From Peteryoungia ipomoeae (GTDB lineage Bacteria > Pseudomonadota > Alphaproteobacteria > Rhizobiales > Rhizobiaceae): a stretch of DNA of 64,000 bases. Below are positions 45,099-56,371 of the stretch, piece after piece. Location: assembly GCF_004912165.1 (NCBI RefSeq), contig NZ_STGV01000004.1, forward strand, positions 62,001 to 126,000, read 5' to 3'. The notes beneath the pieces are model-generated. The model was given only the letters and a program-made list of their open reading frames with translations. It did not search any database and was not told the origin of the DNA. Positions within the stretch are counted from its first letter, which is position 1, and each line of letters begins with the position of its first letter. A program made the translations under genes and the position numbers.

Positions 45099-46028
45099 AT
45101 GACAGATCGCATTCCGCTCGCGCTCGTCGGCATCGGCAAGATTGCCCGTGATCAGCACATTCCGTCGATCGCAGGCGGCAATGACTTCGTCGTCTCCGTG
45201 GCGGTCAGCCGCCACGGAAAGGTTGAAGGTGCGGAGAACTTCACGGATTTCGATGCATTCCTGGCCGCGCGCCCGGACATCAAGGTCGTATCTCTCTGCA
45301 CGCCGCCAGAAGTCCGATTCGACATGGCGAAGGCTGCCATTGCAGCCGGTCGTCACGTGCTGATGGAAAAGCCCCCGGCGACGACGCTGGGAGAAGCCGA
45401 AGCCCTGACGAAGCTTGCCGAAGATGCCGGTGTCACGTTGTTTGCGACCTGGCATTCGCGGTTCGCTCTCGGCGTCGAGCCGGCGCGGCAGTGGCTTTCC
45501 GACAAGGTCATCCAGTCGATCTCGATCGTCTGGAAGGAAGATGTGCGTCGCTGGCATCCCGGCCAGGACTGGATCTGGGAGCCTGGCGGTTTCGGGGTGT
45601 TCGATCCGGGTATCAACGCCCTGTCCATTCTGACCGAAATCGTGCCCGGCCATATCATGGTCGAGAAATCCGTGATCGAGTTTCCGGAAAACAAGAAGCA
45701 GCCGATCGCCGCGTCGATTGCCATGCGCACAGTCGATGGCGCGCCGATTTCTGCCGAATTCGACTGGCGCCAGGAAGGCCCGCAGACCTGGGACATCACC
45801 GTCCAGACAAATGCTGGCGAACTGCGTCTTTCAAAAGGCGGCTCGGAACTCTATATCGGGGGCGTGGAACATGCGTCGGGCCCGGATCGCGAATATGCGG
45901 GCATCTACGAACGTTTCGCAAAGCTCATCCGCGCTCGCCAGAGCGACACTGACTATCAGCCGCTGCGCATCGTGGCGGATTCGTTCCTCTGCGGGGAGCG
46001 AAAGGTAGTCGCTTCCTTCGAAGACTAA
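45099..46028 (+). CDS. Gfo/Idh/MocA-family sugar 1-dehydrogenase (D-galactose / L-arabinose)
   Basis: NAD(P)-dependent oxidation of an aldose at C1 to the lactone. 309 residues; Rossmann loop GIGKIARDQH (11-20) and the family EKP lysine motif at 90-92 (LMEKPPAT). It resembles Azospirillum L-arabinose 1-dehydrogenase and rhizobial D-galactose 1-dehydrogenase, which overlap in substrate. ATG 45099 lies 6 bases after GAGGAG (45087-45092); an in-frame TTG two codons earlier is closer to that site than is usual. It is placed next to the cognate dehydratase. No sugar lactonase gene is in the cluster. Confidence 0.85.
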   Translation: MTDRIPLALVGIGKIARDQHIPSIAGGNDFVVSVAVSRHGKVEGAENFTDFDAFLAARPDIKVVSLCTPPEVRFDMAKAAIAAGRHVLMEKPPATTLGEAEALTKLAEDAGVTLFATWHSRFALGVEPARQWLSDKVIQSISIVWKEDVRRWHPGQDWIWEPGGFGVFDPGINALSILTEIVPGHIMVEKSVIEFPENKKQPIAASIAMRTVDGAPISAEFDWRQEGPQTWDITVQTNAGELRLSKGGSELYIGGVEHASGPDREYAGIYERFAKLIRARQSDTDYQPLRIVADSFLCGERKVVASFED

Positions 46029-46046
46029 GAAAAGGAGGCCCTTTTC

Positions 46047-47561
46047 ATGGCCTATACACCGACCGGAAAACACCTGATCGCCGGCACCTGGATCGCCAGC
46101 ACGGACACCTTTGCCTCGTCGCCGGCCACGGGCCCCTCGCACACGTTCTCCAAGGGCACGCCTGCCCTGGTGGATCAGGCGGTCAAGGCCGCTGAAGAGG
46201 CTTTCGAGACCTATGGCTATTCGACGCGTGAAGAGCGTGCGGCCTTCCTTGATGCAATCGCTGAGGAAATCGATGCGCGCGGTGATGCGATCACCGAAAT
46301 CGGCAGCCAGGAAACCGGCCTGCCGGAAGCCCGCCTGATCGGCGAACGTGGGCGCACCGTCGGCCAGCTTCGTCTGTTTGCCGCGCATATCCGCAAGGGC
46401 GATTATCTCGACCGTCGCCACGATGAGGCGCTGCCGGATCGCAAGCCTTTGCCGCGCCCGGACCTGAAGATGGTCCAGCGCCCGATCGGACCGGTCGCCG
46501 TTTTCGGTGCATCGAACTTCCCGCTCGCTTTCTCGACTGCCGGTGGCGATACCGCCGCTGCTCTGGCCGCGGGCTGCCCTGTCGTCGTCAAGGCACATGA
46601 TGCACATCCCGGCACCGGTGAAATCGTCGCATCGGCCATAGATGCCGCGATCAAGCGCTGCGGCATTCATCCAGGCGTCTTCTCGCTGGTTCACGGCGGA
46701 AGCCGTACGGTCGGCGTGGCGCTGGTTCAGCATCCGCTGATCAAGGCTGTCGGCTTCACCGGTTCGCTCGGCGGCGGTCGTGCCCTCTTTGATCTCTGCG
46801 CCCAGCGGCCGGAGCCGATCCCCTTCTTCGGCGAGCTTGGCTCGGTCAACCCGATGTTCATGCTGCCCGCTGCAGTTTCGGCGCGTGGCGAAGGCATTGC
46901 CAAGGGCTGGGTCGGTTCGCTGACCATGGGTGCCGGCCAGTTCTGCACCAATCCGGGGATCGTCGTGCTCCTGAAGGGCGCCGATGCTGACAAGTTCGTC
47001 GAAACGGCAACCGAGGCGCTGCGTGGCGTCGGTCCGCAAACCATGCTGACCGACGGCATCGCCAAGGCTTACCGTGACGGGGCGACCCGGATTGCCGGCA
47101 CCGAAGGTGTCCGTTCGGTCCTCACATCGACCTGCGACCTGCGCAATGCCACGCCGTATCTGTTCCAGACGACCGCAAAAGAGTGGCTCGACAACCACGT
47201 GCTCGGCGAAGAGGTCTTCGGTCCGCTTGGCCTCATCGTCATCGCGGAAAGCGAAGATGAGATGGTGGCCATGGCGCGGAGCCTGCAGGGTCAGCTCACC
47301 GCGTCGCTGCATATCGATGCCGGTGACGAAGCGCTTGGCAAGCGTCTGATGCCGATCTTGGAGCGCAAGGCCGGCCGCGTGCTCGCCAACAGCTTCCCGA
47401 CAGGCGTCGAGGTTGCCGATTCCATGGTGCATGGCGGTCCTTACCCGGCCTCGACCAATTTCGGCGCCACATCGGTCGGCACGCTGTCGATCCGTCGCTT
47501 CCTGCGGCCGGTCTGCTTCCAGGATATCCCGGCTGCCCTGCTGCCGGCTGATCTCGCCTGA
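46047..47561 (+). CDS. 2-oxoglutarate semialdehyde (2,5-dioxovalerate) dehydrogenase-like ALDH
   Basis: NAD(P)-dependent aldehyde dehydrogenase of 504 residues. Catalytic cysteine C300 lies in GAGQFCTNPG and the general base E263 in FFGELGSVNP. The residues around both match the 2-oxoglutarate-semialdehyde dehydrogenase subgroup, which ends C5 sugar-acid pathways at 2-oxoglutarate. AAGGAGG lies 8-9 bases before ATG 46047, a very strong ribosome site. It follows the dehydrogenase after 18 bp and precedes dgoK by 10 bp. Confidence 0.88.
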   Translation: MAYTPTGKHLIAGTWIASTDTFASSPATGPSHTFSKGTPALVDQAVKAAEEAFETYGYSTREERAAFLDAIAEEIDARGDAITEIGSQETGLPEARLIGERGRTVGQLRLFAAHIRKGDYLDRRHDEALPDRKPLPRPDLKMVQRPIGPVAVFGASNFPLAFSTAGGDTAAALAAGCPVVVKAHDAHPGTGEIVASAIDAAIKRCGIHPGVFSLVHGGSRTVGVALVQHPLIKAVGFTGSLGGGRALFDLCAQRPEPIPFFGELGSVNPMFMLPAAVSARGEGIAKGWVGSLTMGAGQFCTNPGIVVLLKGADADKFVETATEALRGVGPQTMLTDGIAKAYRDGATRIAGTEGVRSVLTSTCDLRNATPYLFQTTAKEWLDNHVLGEEVFGPLGLIVIAESEDEMVAMARSLQGQLTASLHIDAGDEALGKRLMPILERKAGRVLANSFPTGVEVADSMVHGGPYPASTNFGATSVGTLSIRRFLRPVCFQDIPAALLPADLA

Positions 47562-47571
47562 GGAGACTGCC

Positions 47572-48501
47572 GTGACCGGACAGCCGTTCGCCGCCCTGGT
47601 TGACTGGGGTACAAGCAATCTGCGTCTCTGGCTGACAGACAGCCATGGCGAGATCATCGCTGAACGGCAGTCCGCCGAAGGCATGGGCACCCTGGAAAGG
47701 GATGCCTATCCCGCCGTGCTCGAGGGCCATCTCTCGGCCCTCGCTGCACCCTCTGATCTGCCCGTCGTCGTTGCCGGCATGGCCGGCGCCCGCACGGGCT
47801 GGAAAGAGGCCCCCTATGTCGAAACGCCGGCACCTCTGATCGGGCTGTTTCAGCACGCAGTCCGGCCTGAGGGCGCAAGCCGGACGGTCTACATCCTGCC
47901 TGGTGTCTGCCAGCGGGCAGGGGGCGCGTATGATGTGATGCGCGGCGAGGAAACTCAGCTTGCCGGCGCGCTTGAGCAGGGTCTCGACACCGCACTGTTT
48001 TGCCTGCCCGGCACCCATTCGAAGTGGGCGCTGGTCGAAGGTGGGCATGTGCGCCGCTTCTCCACCGTCATGACCGGCGAACTGTTCCAACTGATCAGCC
48101 GCCAGTCGATTCTCCGCCTTTCCGTGCCGGAAGAGAGCGACGCTGAAGCCGATCCGGAGATTTTCGACGCCGCCGTCTCGCAAGCCTTGCAGCCAGGCTT
48201 CGCGCTGACCGCAAGCTTGTTCTCGATCCGCGCAGAAGGCCTGCTGTCATCGGGCGAAAAGATGAATGCAGCCGCCCGGCTTTCCGGCATGCTGATCGGC
48301 GCAGAGGTTGCCGCCATCCGTGACGATCTGGTGCGTTACGGCAAGGCCTATATTATCGGCACAGGCAAGCTGACGCGGCTTTACGCCCGCGCCATCGGCA
48401 TCGCCGGCGGTGAGGCCGTGATGCTTGACGGCGGGCTTCTGGTGCGCCGAGGCCTCCTGGCGTCGGCGCTCTCCCTGTTTGATCACGAATTCAAGGACTG
48501 A
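47572..48501 (+). CDS. dgoK: 2-dehydro-3-deoxygalactonokinase
   Basis: Phosphorylates 2-keto-3-deoxy-D-galactonate in the De Ley-Doudoroff galactose pathway. 309 residues. DgoK family blocks include LVDWGTSNLRLWL (8-20), CLPGTHSKWALVEGG (about 145-159) and GTGKLTRLYARAIG. The start is GTG 47572, six bases after AGGAG; the frame is open upstream but overlaps the ALDH gene. dgoA starts 4 bp after the stop. Confidence 0.93.
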   Translation: MTGQPFAALVDWGTSNLRLWLTDSHGEIIAERQSAEGMGTLERDAYPAVLEGHLSALAAPSDLPVVVAGMAGARTGWKEAPYVETPAPLIGLFQHAVRPEGASRTVYILPGVCQRAGGAYDVMRGEETQLAGALEQGLDTALFCLPGTHSKWALVEGGHVRRFSTVMTGELFQLISRQSILRLSVPEESDAEADPEIFDAAVSQALQPGFALTASLFSIRAEGLLSSGEKMNAAARLSGMLIGAEVAAIRDDLVRYGKAYIIGTGKLTRLYARAIGIAGGEAVMLDGGLLVRRGLLASALSLFDHEFKD

Positions 48502-48505
48502 ACCC

Positions 48506-49141
48506 ATGACCGCATCCGTCGCCTGGCCGGCGCTTCGCCGCAACCTCGTTGCCATCCTGCGTGGCATCAAGCCGGAAGAGATCGAGGCGACGGTCGATGC
48601 GCTTGTCGAGGCCGGCTTCGAAGCCATCGAGGTGCCGCTTAACTCGCCGGATCCGTTCAATTCGATCGAGAAGGCCCGCAAGCGCGCGCCCGGCCACGTT
48701 CTAATCGGTGCGGGCACCGTGCTTGAGGTGGCCCAGGTCGACAGGCTTAACGATGCAGGTGGCAATCTTCTGGTAACGCCGAATGTCGAACCCGGCGTTA
48801 TCAGCCGCGCGGTCTCGCACGGCATGGTGACGATGCCCGGCGTCTTCACCCCCACCGAAGCTCTGCTTGCGGCAAAAAGCGGTGCTGCGGCGCTGAAATT
48901 CTTCCCCGCCAGCGTGCTCGGCCCCTCCGGCATTTCGGCGATCAAGGCGATCCTGCCGGCGAACCTGCCGATCGGCGCCGTCGGTGGCGTCTCGGATGCG
49001 AACTTCGCCGATTACTGGAAGGTCGGCGTCAGGGCCTTCGGCCTTGGGTCCAGCCTCTACAAGCCTGGCGACGATGCTGCCCTCATCCGCAGCCGTGCGG
49101 TGAAGGCGGTTGCCGCCTATGACGCGCTATCGGCTGAATAA
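48506..49141 (+). CDS. dgoA: 2-dehydro-3-deoxy-6-phosphogalactonate aldolase
   Basis: Splits KDPGal into pyruvate and glyceraldehyde-3-phosphate. 211 residues, a KDPG/KDPGal class I aldolase. The general-base glutamate is in IEVPLNSPDP (41-50) and the Schiff-base lysine is K131 in ALKFFPAS. The IEVPLNSP wording favours KDPGal over KDPG aldolase. AAGGA precedes ATG 48506. It is the last gene of the nine-gene sugar cluster and is followed by a terminator. Confidence 0.93.
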   Translation: MTASVAWPALRRNLVAILRGIKPEEIEATVDALVEAGFEAIEVPLNSPDPFNSIEKARKRAPGHVLIGAGTVLEVAQVDRLNDAGGNLLVTPNVEPGVISRAVSHGMVTMPGVFTPTEALLAAKSGAAALKFFPASVLGPSGISAIKAILPANLPIGAVGGVSDANFADYWKVGVRAFGLGSSLYKPGDDAALIRSRAVKAVAAYDALSAE

Positions 49142-49543
49142 CAGCCTCTACCGCGCCTTTCTCACCGACAAGCGCTGAGATAGCCGAGCATCAATGACAT
49201 CCTGAAGGCCGTCGCGTTCAACGACGGCCTTTCTCATGACTGGTATCCCGGGCTTTTGTCAGGTCTCAGGTGACAGCCGTCACGCGGCAGAATTTTGCCT
49301 TGCCGATCTGCCCCAATTTGAACAAATCAGACGTCATATTCACGATTGTTACAACGAACTTGGTTGGCGCGAGGCGCCAAGACGGTCCGGTCTGGCGCAT
49401 TGACCCCTTACCCCCAGCCCCCCAATGCTTTAGGCCGGACCACACCAAGTCCTCCAAGGTGACAGCGAAAAGCTCCAATTACCACCTGGGTAACGCTGGG
49501 TCTATCAGCCGTACTTGCACCGCACAGCCTCATAGTGAAGCCA
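49142..49543. other. 402-bp intergenic region after dgoA
   Basis: Contains the dgoA terminator (49205-49231). The remainder holds two short overlapping open frames on opposite strands (49270-49587 + and 49266-49478 -) with no ribosome site, no domain and proline/serine-rich composition; I do not call them. No RNA gene or repeat is recognised. Confidence 0.6.
49205..49231 (+). terminator. Terminator of the chvE-ggu-dgo cluster
   Basis: AAGGCCGTCG and CGACGGCCTT form a perfect 10-bp stem with a 7-base loop, followed by TCTCATG. It lies 63 bp after dgoA. The T tract is short, but the stem is strong. Confidence 0.75.
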
Positions 49544-50329
49544 TCAGCGTATGGCGCGCTTTTTCATCATCATGGCCGCGCCGATGATCGCCGTCGGGTT
49601 TCCTTCATCATCCACGGACTGCAGGAGGATGGCACAACCGTCACTCTTGTCGGAACCCATCACCTTGGCGGGCAATGCAAGATTGATCGGCTCACCGCGC
49701 CACATGCCCACGGTCTGGATATCGGTGACGCTATGCCAATAATCGAGAGTCTGGCCGGCGTTCTCGCCCTTCTCCAGTTCCACCGTCTGGTGTTGGCGGA
49801 AATAGACCACGACGACGTCTGCCTTGCCGGCGCCTGCACCTATGGAGATTGAAAGCTGGTCGTCTTTGCGGGTGGCATTGACCGGAACCCTGAGGCCATG
49901 GCCCTCGTCCTTGAGGCTGCGAATGCGGCCGTTGATTTCGGCAGTATCCGTTCCCTTGATATGCTCCACCCCGTTGATGATCGCCTGGGGTGTGTAGACA
50001 CCGCTGCGGCCAAACGCTTTGGCATAGGCATATTGCCGTTCGGTATTTTCCGGTCGGGCGAGGGTGTCGGCCCAGCCAAGATAGTTCCAGTAGTCCACGT
50101 GGTAGGAGAGGGCCACCACATTGCCCTGCTTGACCACCTTCTCGAAAGCGCGGTCAGCCGGTGGGCAAGAGCGGCAGCCTTGCGAGGTAAAGAGCTCCAC
50201 CACGCCACTTGGCGTCACAAATTCGCCCGCCCCTGCAGTCGATGGCAGCCAGACTATTGTCGTGACGATGAAGGCCTGCGCCAGCGCGGCAAATGTGCTC
50301 TTCATTGTCGCCATGGATTTTCGTGTCAT
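49544..50329 (-). CDS. DUF1223 exported thioredoxin-like protein
   Basis: Predicted periplasmic protein of 261 residues. A signal peptide (about 8-35, ending TAGAG) precedes a thioredoxin-fold domain with the redox motif C52-R-S-C55 in FTSQGCRSCPPADR. The family also conserves LSYHVDYWNYLGWADT and RQYAYAKAFGRSGVYTPQ, both present. Function is unknown; a disulfide exchange role is only inferred from the CxxC. The start is uncertain: ATG 50329 has AAAGG only one base away, and later ATGs (50314, 50305) lack a site. Confidence 0.85.
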   Translation of the reverse strand: MTRKSMATMKSTFAALAQAFIVTTIVWLPSTAGAGEFVTPSGVVELFTSQGCRSCPPADRAFEKVVKQGNVVALSYHVDYWNYLGWADTLARPENTERQYAYAKAFGRSGVYTPQAIINGVEHIKGTDTAEINGRIRSLKDEGHGLRVPVNATRKDDQLSISIGAGAGKADVVVVYFRQHQTVELEKGENAGQTLDYWHSVTDIQTVGMWRGEPINLALPAKVMGSDKSDGCAILLQSVDDEGNPTAIIGAAMMMKKRAIR

Positions 50330-50460
50330 ACCTTTTGCCGGATAGCGGCCTGGGGATTGTCTCACCGACTGATAGCGCCAGATGGCACTTCGGGAAAGTC
50401 ACGATGGGGTGAGAGGTCCGGCATCACATTTGCTTGGCTATGTCGCGCGCTGGACATGCA

Positions 50461-50488
50461 AAAGCCGCCGGATCGCTCCGGCGGCTTT
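50461..50488. terminator. Terminator of acnA
   Basis: AAAGCCGCCGGA and TCCGGCGGCTTT are perfect 12-bp arms with a 4-base loop. On the - strand the hairpin is followed by TGCATG after the TTT of its own arm, 20 bp past the acnA stop. It is the strongest hairpin in the window. Confidence 0.9.
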
Positions 50489-50507
50489 CGGTTTTAGGTC
50501 GCTCTGA

Positions 50508-53201
<2,694 letters not shown>

Positions 53202-53380
53202 GGATAGAAACCCCGCTTATACTGATAGCCAACACAATCGTGCGGACGCCTATGCACTTCATGCACATCAGGATGCGGGTACGACCATTTCCGCTGTCCG
53301 CCCGTGAAAAACGCGTCTTGCGATCCTCAAGTTCGGCACAAGGATGAACTTCACGCCGGCCGCTGGCGTGGTTGCAGGTC

Positions 53381-53400
53381 TTATAGATAATTTCTACAAA
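53381..53400. promoter_or_regulatory. Possible iron-response (ICE-like) element before ccmA
   Basis: TATAGATAATTTCTA is an imperfect inverted repeat that partly resembles the rhizobial Irr-binding iron control element (consensus TTTAGAA, three bases, TTCTAAA). It lies 71 bp upstream of ccmA. The match is partial, so this is a weak candidate. Confidence 0.2.
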
Positions 53401-53471
53401 AGGTGCCAGACCGACAAAGGGCGAAAGCCATAATTTTTATGAGGCAGGTCTCATTCTGCCGGAAAGTACAC

Positions 53472-54122
53472 ATGATCAGCCTGGTGTGCGAAAATCTTTC
53501 CGCCAGACGCGGCGACGATCTGATTTTCGTCAATATATCCTTTACCTTGGCTGCCGGAGAGGCGCTTGTCCTCACAGGGCGCAACGGGACCGGAAAATCG
53601 ACCTTGCTGCGGGTTGTCGCCGGATTGCTGCCGCCGGAGAGCGGTCGCTCCTCGGCGGTCTTTTCCGATGGTCGTGAGGAGCGTCCGGCGCGCGAAGTCA
53701 GCCACTATCTTGGCCACCGCAACGGAATGAAACGGGAGCTGACCGTTGCCGAAAATCTCTCCTTCTGGAAAACCTATCTCGGCGATATGGAGACGGGGCG
53801 CAGCCTGAGTGTCGAAGATGCGGCTCACGCCGTCGATCTCGCCGACATCACCCATCTGCCTTACGGCTATCTCTCAGCCGGACAGCAGCGGCGGTTCGCC
53901 ATGGCCCGGCTTCTCGTCGCCCATCGCCCGGTCTGGATCCTTGACGAACCAACGGCTGCGCTCGATCGTCGCGCGGATGCGATGTTTGCCGATCTCGTCA
54001 GCCGTCATCGTTCAGACGGCGGCATCGTGGTGGCCGCCACGCACCATCCGCTGGGGCTCGACGAAGCTCGGGGACTGGAGATGACAGGCTTCGATCTTGC
54101 GGACGAGGAGCACGCCGCATGA
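53472..54122 (+). CDS. ccmA: Heme exporter ATP-binding protein CcmA
   Basis: ATPase of the CcmABCD complex, which uses ATP to release heme-loaded CcmE in cytochrome c maturation. 216 residues; Walker A GRNGTGKST (36-44), signature LSAGQQRRFAMARL, Walker B VWILDEPTA. I use ATG 53472 (MISLVCENLS), preceded by GGAAAG; the frame is open 23 codons upstream. The stop overlaps the ccmB start (ATGA). Divergent from acnA. Confidence 0.94.
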   Translation: MISLVCENLSARRGDDLIFVNISFTLAAGEALVLTGRNGTGKSTLLRVVAGLLPPESGRSSAVFSDGREERPAREVSHYLGHRNGMKRELTVAENLSFWKTYLGDMETGRSLSVEDAAHAVDLADITHLPYGYLSAGQQRRFAMARLLVAHRPVWILDEPTAALDRRADAMFADLVSRHRSDGGIVVAATHHPLGLDEARGLEMTGFDLADEEHAA

Positions 54123-54778
54123 TGGCGCTCCTGCTTCGTGATCTCAAACTTTCGGTGCGCTCGGGCGGCGGTGCGCTGATCGGCGTTCTGTTCTTCATGA
54201 CGGTCGTCGCCGTCATCCCGTTTGGGGTGGGGCCGGACCTCAATCTCCTTTCCCGCATCGGGCCGGCGATCGTCTGGATCGGCGCCCTGCTCTCGTCTCT
54301 GCTCGGGCTTGACCGCCTGTTCCAGGCAGAGCGGGAGGATGGCGCGCTGGATATCCTGCTGATGCAGGAAGCGCCGCTGGTGCTGACGGTCTTCGTCAAA
54401 TGCCTCGCCCATTGGTTGGCCACGGGTTTGCCGTTGGTCATCGCCTCGCCCTTGCTTGGCCTCTTCATGAACATGGATGAAGTGGCGATCGGCGCTGTCA
54501 TGCTGACCCTGTTGGTCGGATCTCCTGCGATCACCTTTATCGGTGCTGCCGGCGCTGCCGTTGCGGTCGCGCTGCCGCGTGGCGGTCTGCTGGTGTCCAT
54601 TCTCGTCCTGCCGCTTACCATTCCCGTTCTGATTTTCGGCGTGAGCGCCACCTATGCGGCCGTGCAGGAGCCCGCACCTTTCCTGCCGCCCTTCCTCTTT
54701 CTTGTGGCCTTGAGCTTGTTATTTGCCGTGATCGGCCCCCTGTCGGCAGCCCTTGCGCTGCGCAATGCCGCAGACTGA
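54119..54778 (+). CDS. ccmB: Heme exporter permease CcmB
   Basis: Integral membrane subunit of CcmABCD. 219 residues with six predicted hydrophobic segments. The FQAEREDGALDIL loop (about 66-78) is the family hallmark that contacts CcmA. It overlaps ccmA by 4 bp (ATGA) and has GAGGAG at 54105-54110; a second ATG directly follows (54122). ccmC begins 60 bp after the stop. Confidence 0.94.
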   Translation: MMALLLRDLKLSVRSGGGALIGVLFFMTVVAVIPFGVGPDLNLLSRIGPAIVWIGALLSSLLGLDRLFQAEREDGALDILLMQEAPLVLTVFVKCLAHWLATGLPLVIASPLLGLFMNMDEVAIGAVMLTLLVGSPAITFIGAAGAAVAVALPRGGLLVSILVLPLTIPVLIFGVSATYAAVQEPAPFLPPFLFLVALSLLFAVIGPLSAALALRNAAD

Positions 54779-54838
54779 CGAAGGCGCGGTTGACCAGGAT
54801 CAATTGCGAGCTTTTCGGAATAGGGTTAGAAGCAGGAC

Positions 54839-55606
54839 ATGACGAATAGAAGCGCTGCCATTTCCAAGATCGGCGATCTGGCCAATCCAACGCGGTTTCT
54901 CGCTCTGGTGGGTGTTCTCCTGCCATGGCTTGCGGGCCTGACACTGATGCTTTTTGTCGCCGGGCTCGTCATGAGCTTCCGCTCGGAAGTCGATTATCAG
55001 CAGGGCGACACGGTTCGGATCATGTATGTGCATGTGCCCGCGGCCTGGCTCTCGATGATGTGTTATTCCGTGATGGCGATCTCGGCGATCGGCACACTGG
55101 TCTGGCGCCATCCGCTGGCCGATGTCAGCCACAAGGCTGCCGCACCGCTCGGCGCCGCCTTCACCCTGATTGCACTGATCACCGGTTCGCTCTGGGGCAA
55201 ACCAATGTGGGGCACCTGGTGGGTCTGGGACGCCCGCCTCACCTCCGTCTTCGTGCTTCTTTTGATGTATCTCGGTCTCATTGCCCTCAACCGTGCCATG
55301 GATGATCCATCGCGGGCGGCAAGGCTCAGCGCCGTGCTGATCCTTGTCGGCTTCGTCAATATCCCGATCATCAAGTTCTCGGTCGAATGGTGGAACACGC
55401 TGCACCAGCCGGCAAGCGTCATGCGTATGGACGGGCCGACGATTGATCCGGAATTCCTCTGGCCGCTTCTGGTCATGGCCATCGCCTTTACCTGCCTGTT
55501 CTTCACCCTGCATTTCATGGCGATGCGCAATGAGATCTGGCGTCGGCGCGTGGCAGCCCAGCGTCGTCTCGCGGCACGCCAGGCCAGCCGGGAGCATGCG
55601 GCATGA
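54839..55606 (+). CDS. ccmC: Heme exporter/handling protein CcmC
   Basis: Membrane protein that binds heme on the periplasmic side and hands it to CcmE. 255 residues with six hydrophobic segments. The tryptophan-rich WWD domain GTWWVWDARLTS (about 123-134) is intact, with flanking histidines in YVHVPAAW and STLHQPAS-type loops (here NTLHQPAS). GCAGGA precedes ATG 54839. Its stop overlaps ccmD in ATGA. Confidence 0.95.
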   Translation: MTNRSAAISKIGDLANPTRFLALVGVLLPWLAGLTLMLFVAGLVMSFRSEVDYQQGDTVRIMYVHVPAAWLSMMCYSVMAISAIGTLVWRHPLADVSHKAAAPLGAAFTLIALITGSLWGKPMWGTWWVWDARLTSVFVLLLMYLGLIALNRAMDDPSRAARLSAVLILVGFVNIPIIKFSVEWWNTLHQPASVMRMDGPTIDPEFLWPLLVMAIAFTCLFFTLHFMAMRNEIWRRRVAAQRRLAARQASREHAA

Positions 55607-55782
55607 CCCACGCATTCTACGTTATCGGTTCCTATCTCGCCGCTGCCGGTATCTGTCTTGGTCTGATCGTATGGACTTGGCTTGATGGTCGTGCCCGGCA
55701 GGCCGAATTGAGGGCACTCGAATCCCAGGGCGTGCGCCGCCGTTCTGCAACGGTTGGCACCACCGAGGCATCATCGCAATGA
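55603..55782 (+). CDS. ccmD: Heme exporter protein CcmD (small)
   Basis: Small membrane protein needed for release of holo-CcmE from CcmABC. I translated 59 residues directly from the DNA. One hydrophobic segment (AFYVIGSYLAAAGICLGLIV, about 4-23) is followed by W-T-W-L-D-G-R-A-R and a charged tail (RQAELRALESQGVRRR), the CcmD pattern. It overlaps ccmC at its start and ccmG at its end through ATGA junctions, so translation is coupled. It is short enough for automatic calls to miss. Confidence 0.9.
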   Translation: MTHAFYVIGSYLAAAGICLGLIVWTWLDGRARQAELRALESQGVRRRSATVGTTEASSQ

Positions 55783-56369
55783 GCCAGTCAGATAACGATC
55801 CGCAGGCCGTGCCGAAGGGCAAGGCGAGATATTTGTTCGCCGCCTTGCCGCTCCTGATCTTTGCCGCTCTTGCCCTGGTCTTCCTGACGCAGCTGCAATC
55901 CGGTCGAAGTGTCACCGAGATACCCTCGGCCCTTCTTGGAACCAAGGCGCCAGCGCTGCAGCTCCCAGCTCTTGAGGGGGCCAATCGGCCGGCGCTGACG
56001 CTCGATGCGATCAAGGGCAAGCTTACTCTGGTGAATGTTTTCGCGTCCTGGTGCGTGCCCTGCCGGCAGGAGCATCCGGTGCTCCTGGAACTGTCAAAGG
56101 ACCCACGCATCACGGTTGTCGGCATCAACTACAAGGATCGCAACGACAACGCGCTGCGTTTTCTCGGCGAACTCGGCAATCCCTATGCCGCCATTGGTGT
56201 CGATCCCAATGGCAAGGCCGCCATCGATTGGGGCGTCTACGGCATTCCGGAGAGCTATCTCGTCAGCCCTGACGGTACCATTCTCTACAAGAAGGTCGGA
56301 CCTTTCGATCCTTCGACCTTCCGGACAGAATTGATGCCGGCAATTGAAGCGGCGCTTTCAGGCGGCTGA
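55779..56369 (+). CDS. ccmG: Thiol:disulfide interchange protein CcmG/DsbE
   Basis: Membrane-anchored periplasmic thioredoxin that keeps apocytochrome cysteines reduced for heme attachment. 196 residues; one N-terminal membrane anchor (about 19-37), then a thioredoxin fold with active site W91-C-V-P-C95 and the GVYGIPESYLVSPDG block. It overlaps ccmD by 4 bp. No ccmE, ccmF, ccmH or ccmI follows; they must lie elsewhere in the genome. It converges on the DUF2585 gene, 2 bp away. Confidence 0.95.
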   Translation: MSQSDNDPQAVPKGKARYLFAALPLLIFAALALVFLTQLQSGRSVTEIPSALLGTKAPALQLPALEGANRPALTLDAIKGKLTLVNVFASWCVPCRQEHPVLLELSKDPRITVVGINYKDRNDNALRFLGELGNPYAAIGVDPNGKAAIDWGVYGIPESYLVSPDGTILYKKVGPFDPSTFRTELMPAIEAALSGG

Positions 56370-56371
56370 CC

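Noticed and set aside
42983-45139. 718-codon open frame antisense to gguC and the sugar-acid dehydratase
   Set aside because: The residues are arginine/histidine-rich with no family signature, and the + strand gene is certain.
49270-49587. Small open frames on both strands in the gap after dgoA
   Set aside because: No ribosome site, no known domain, overlap with each other and with the DUF1223 gene end.
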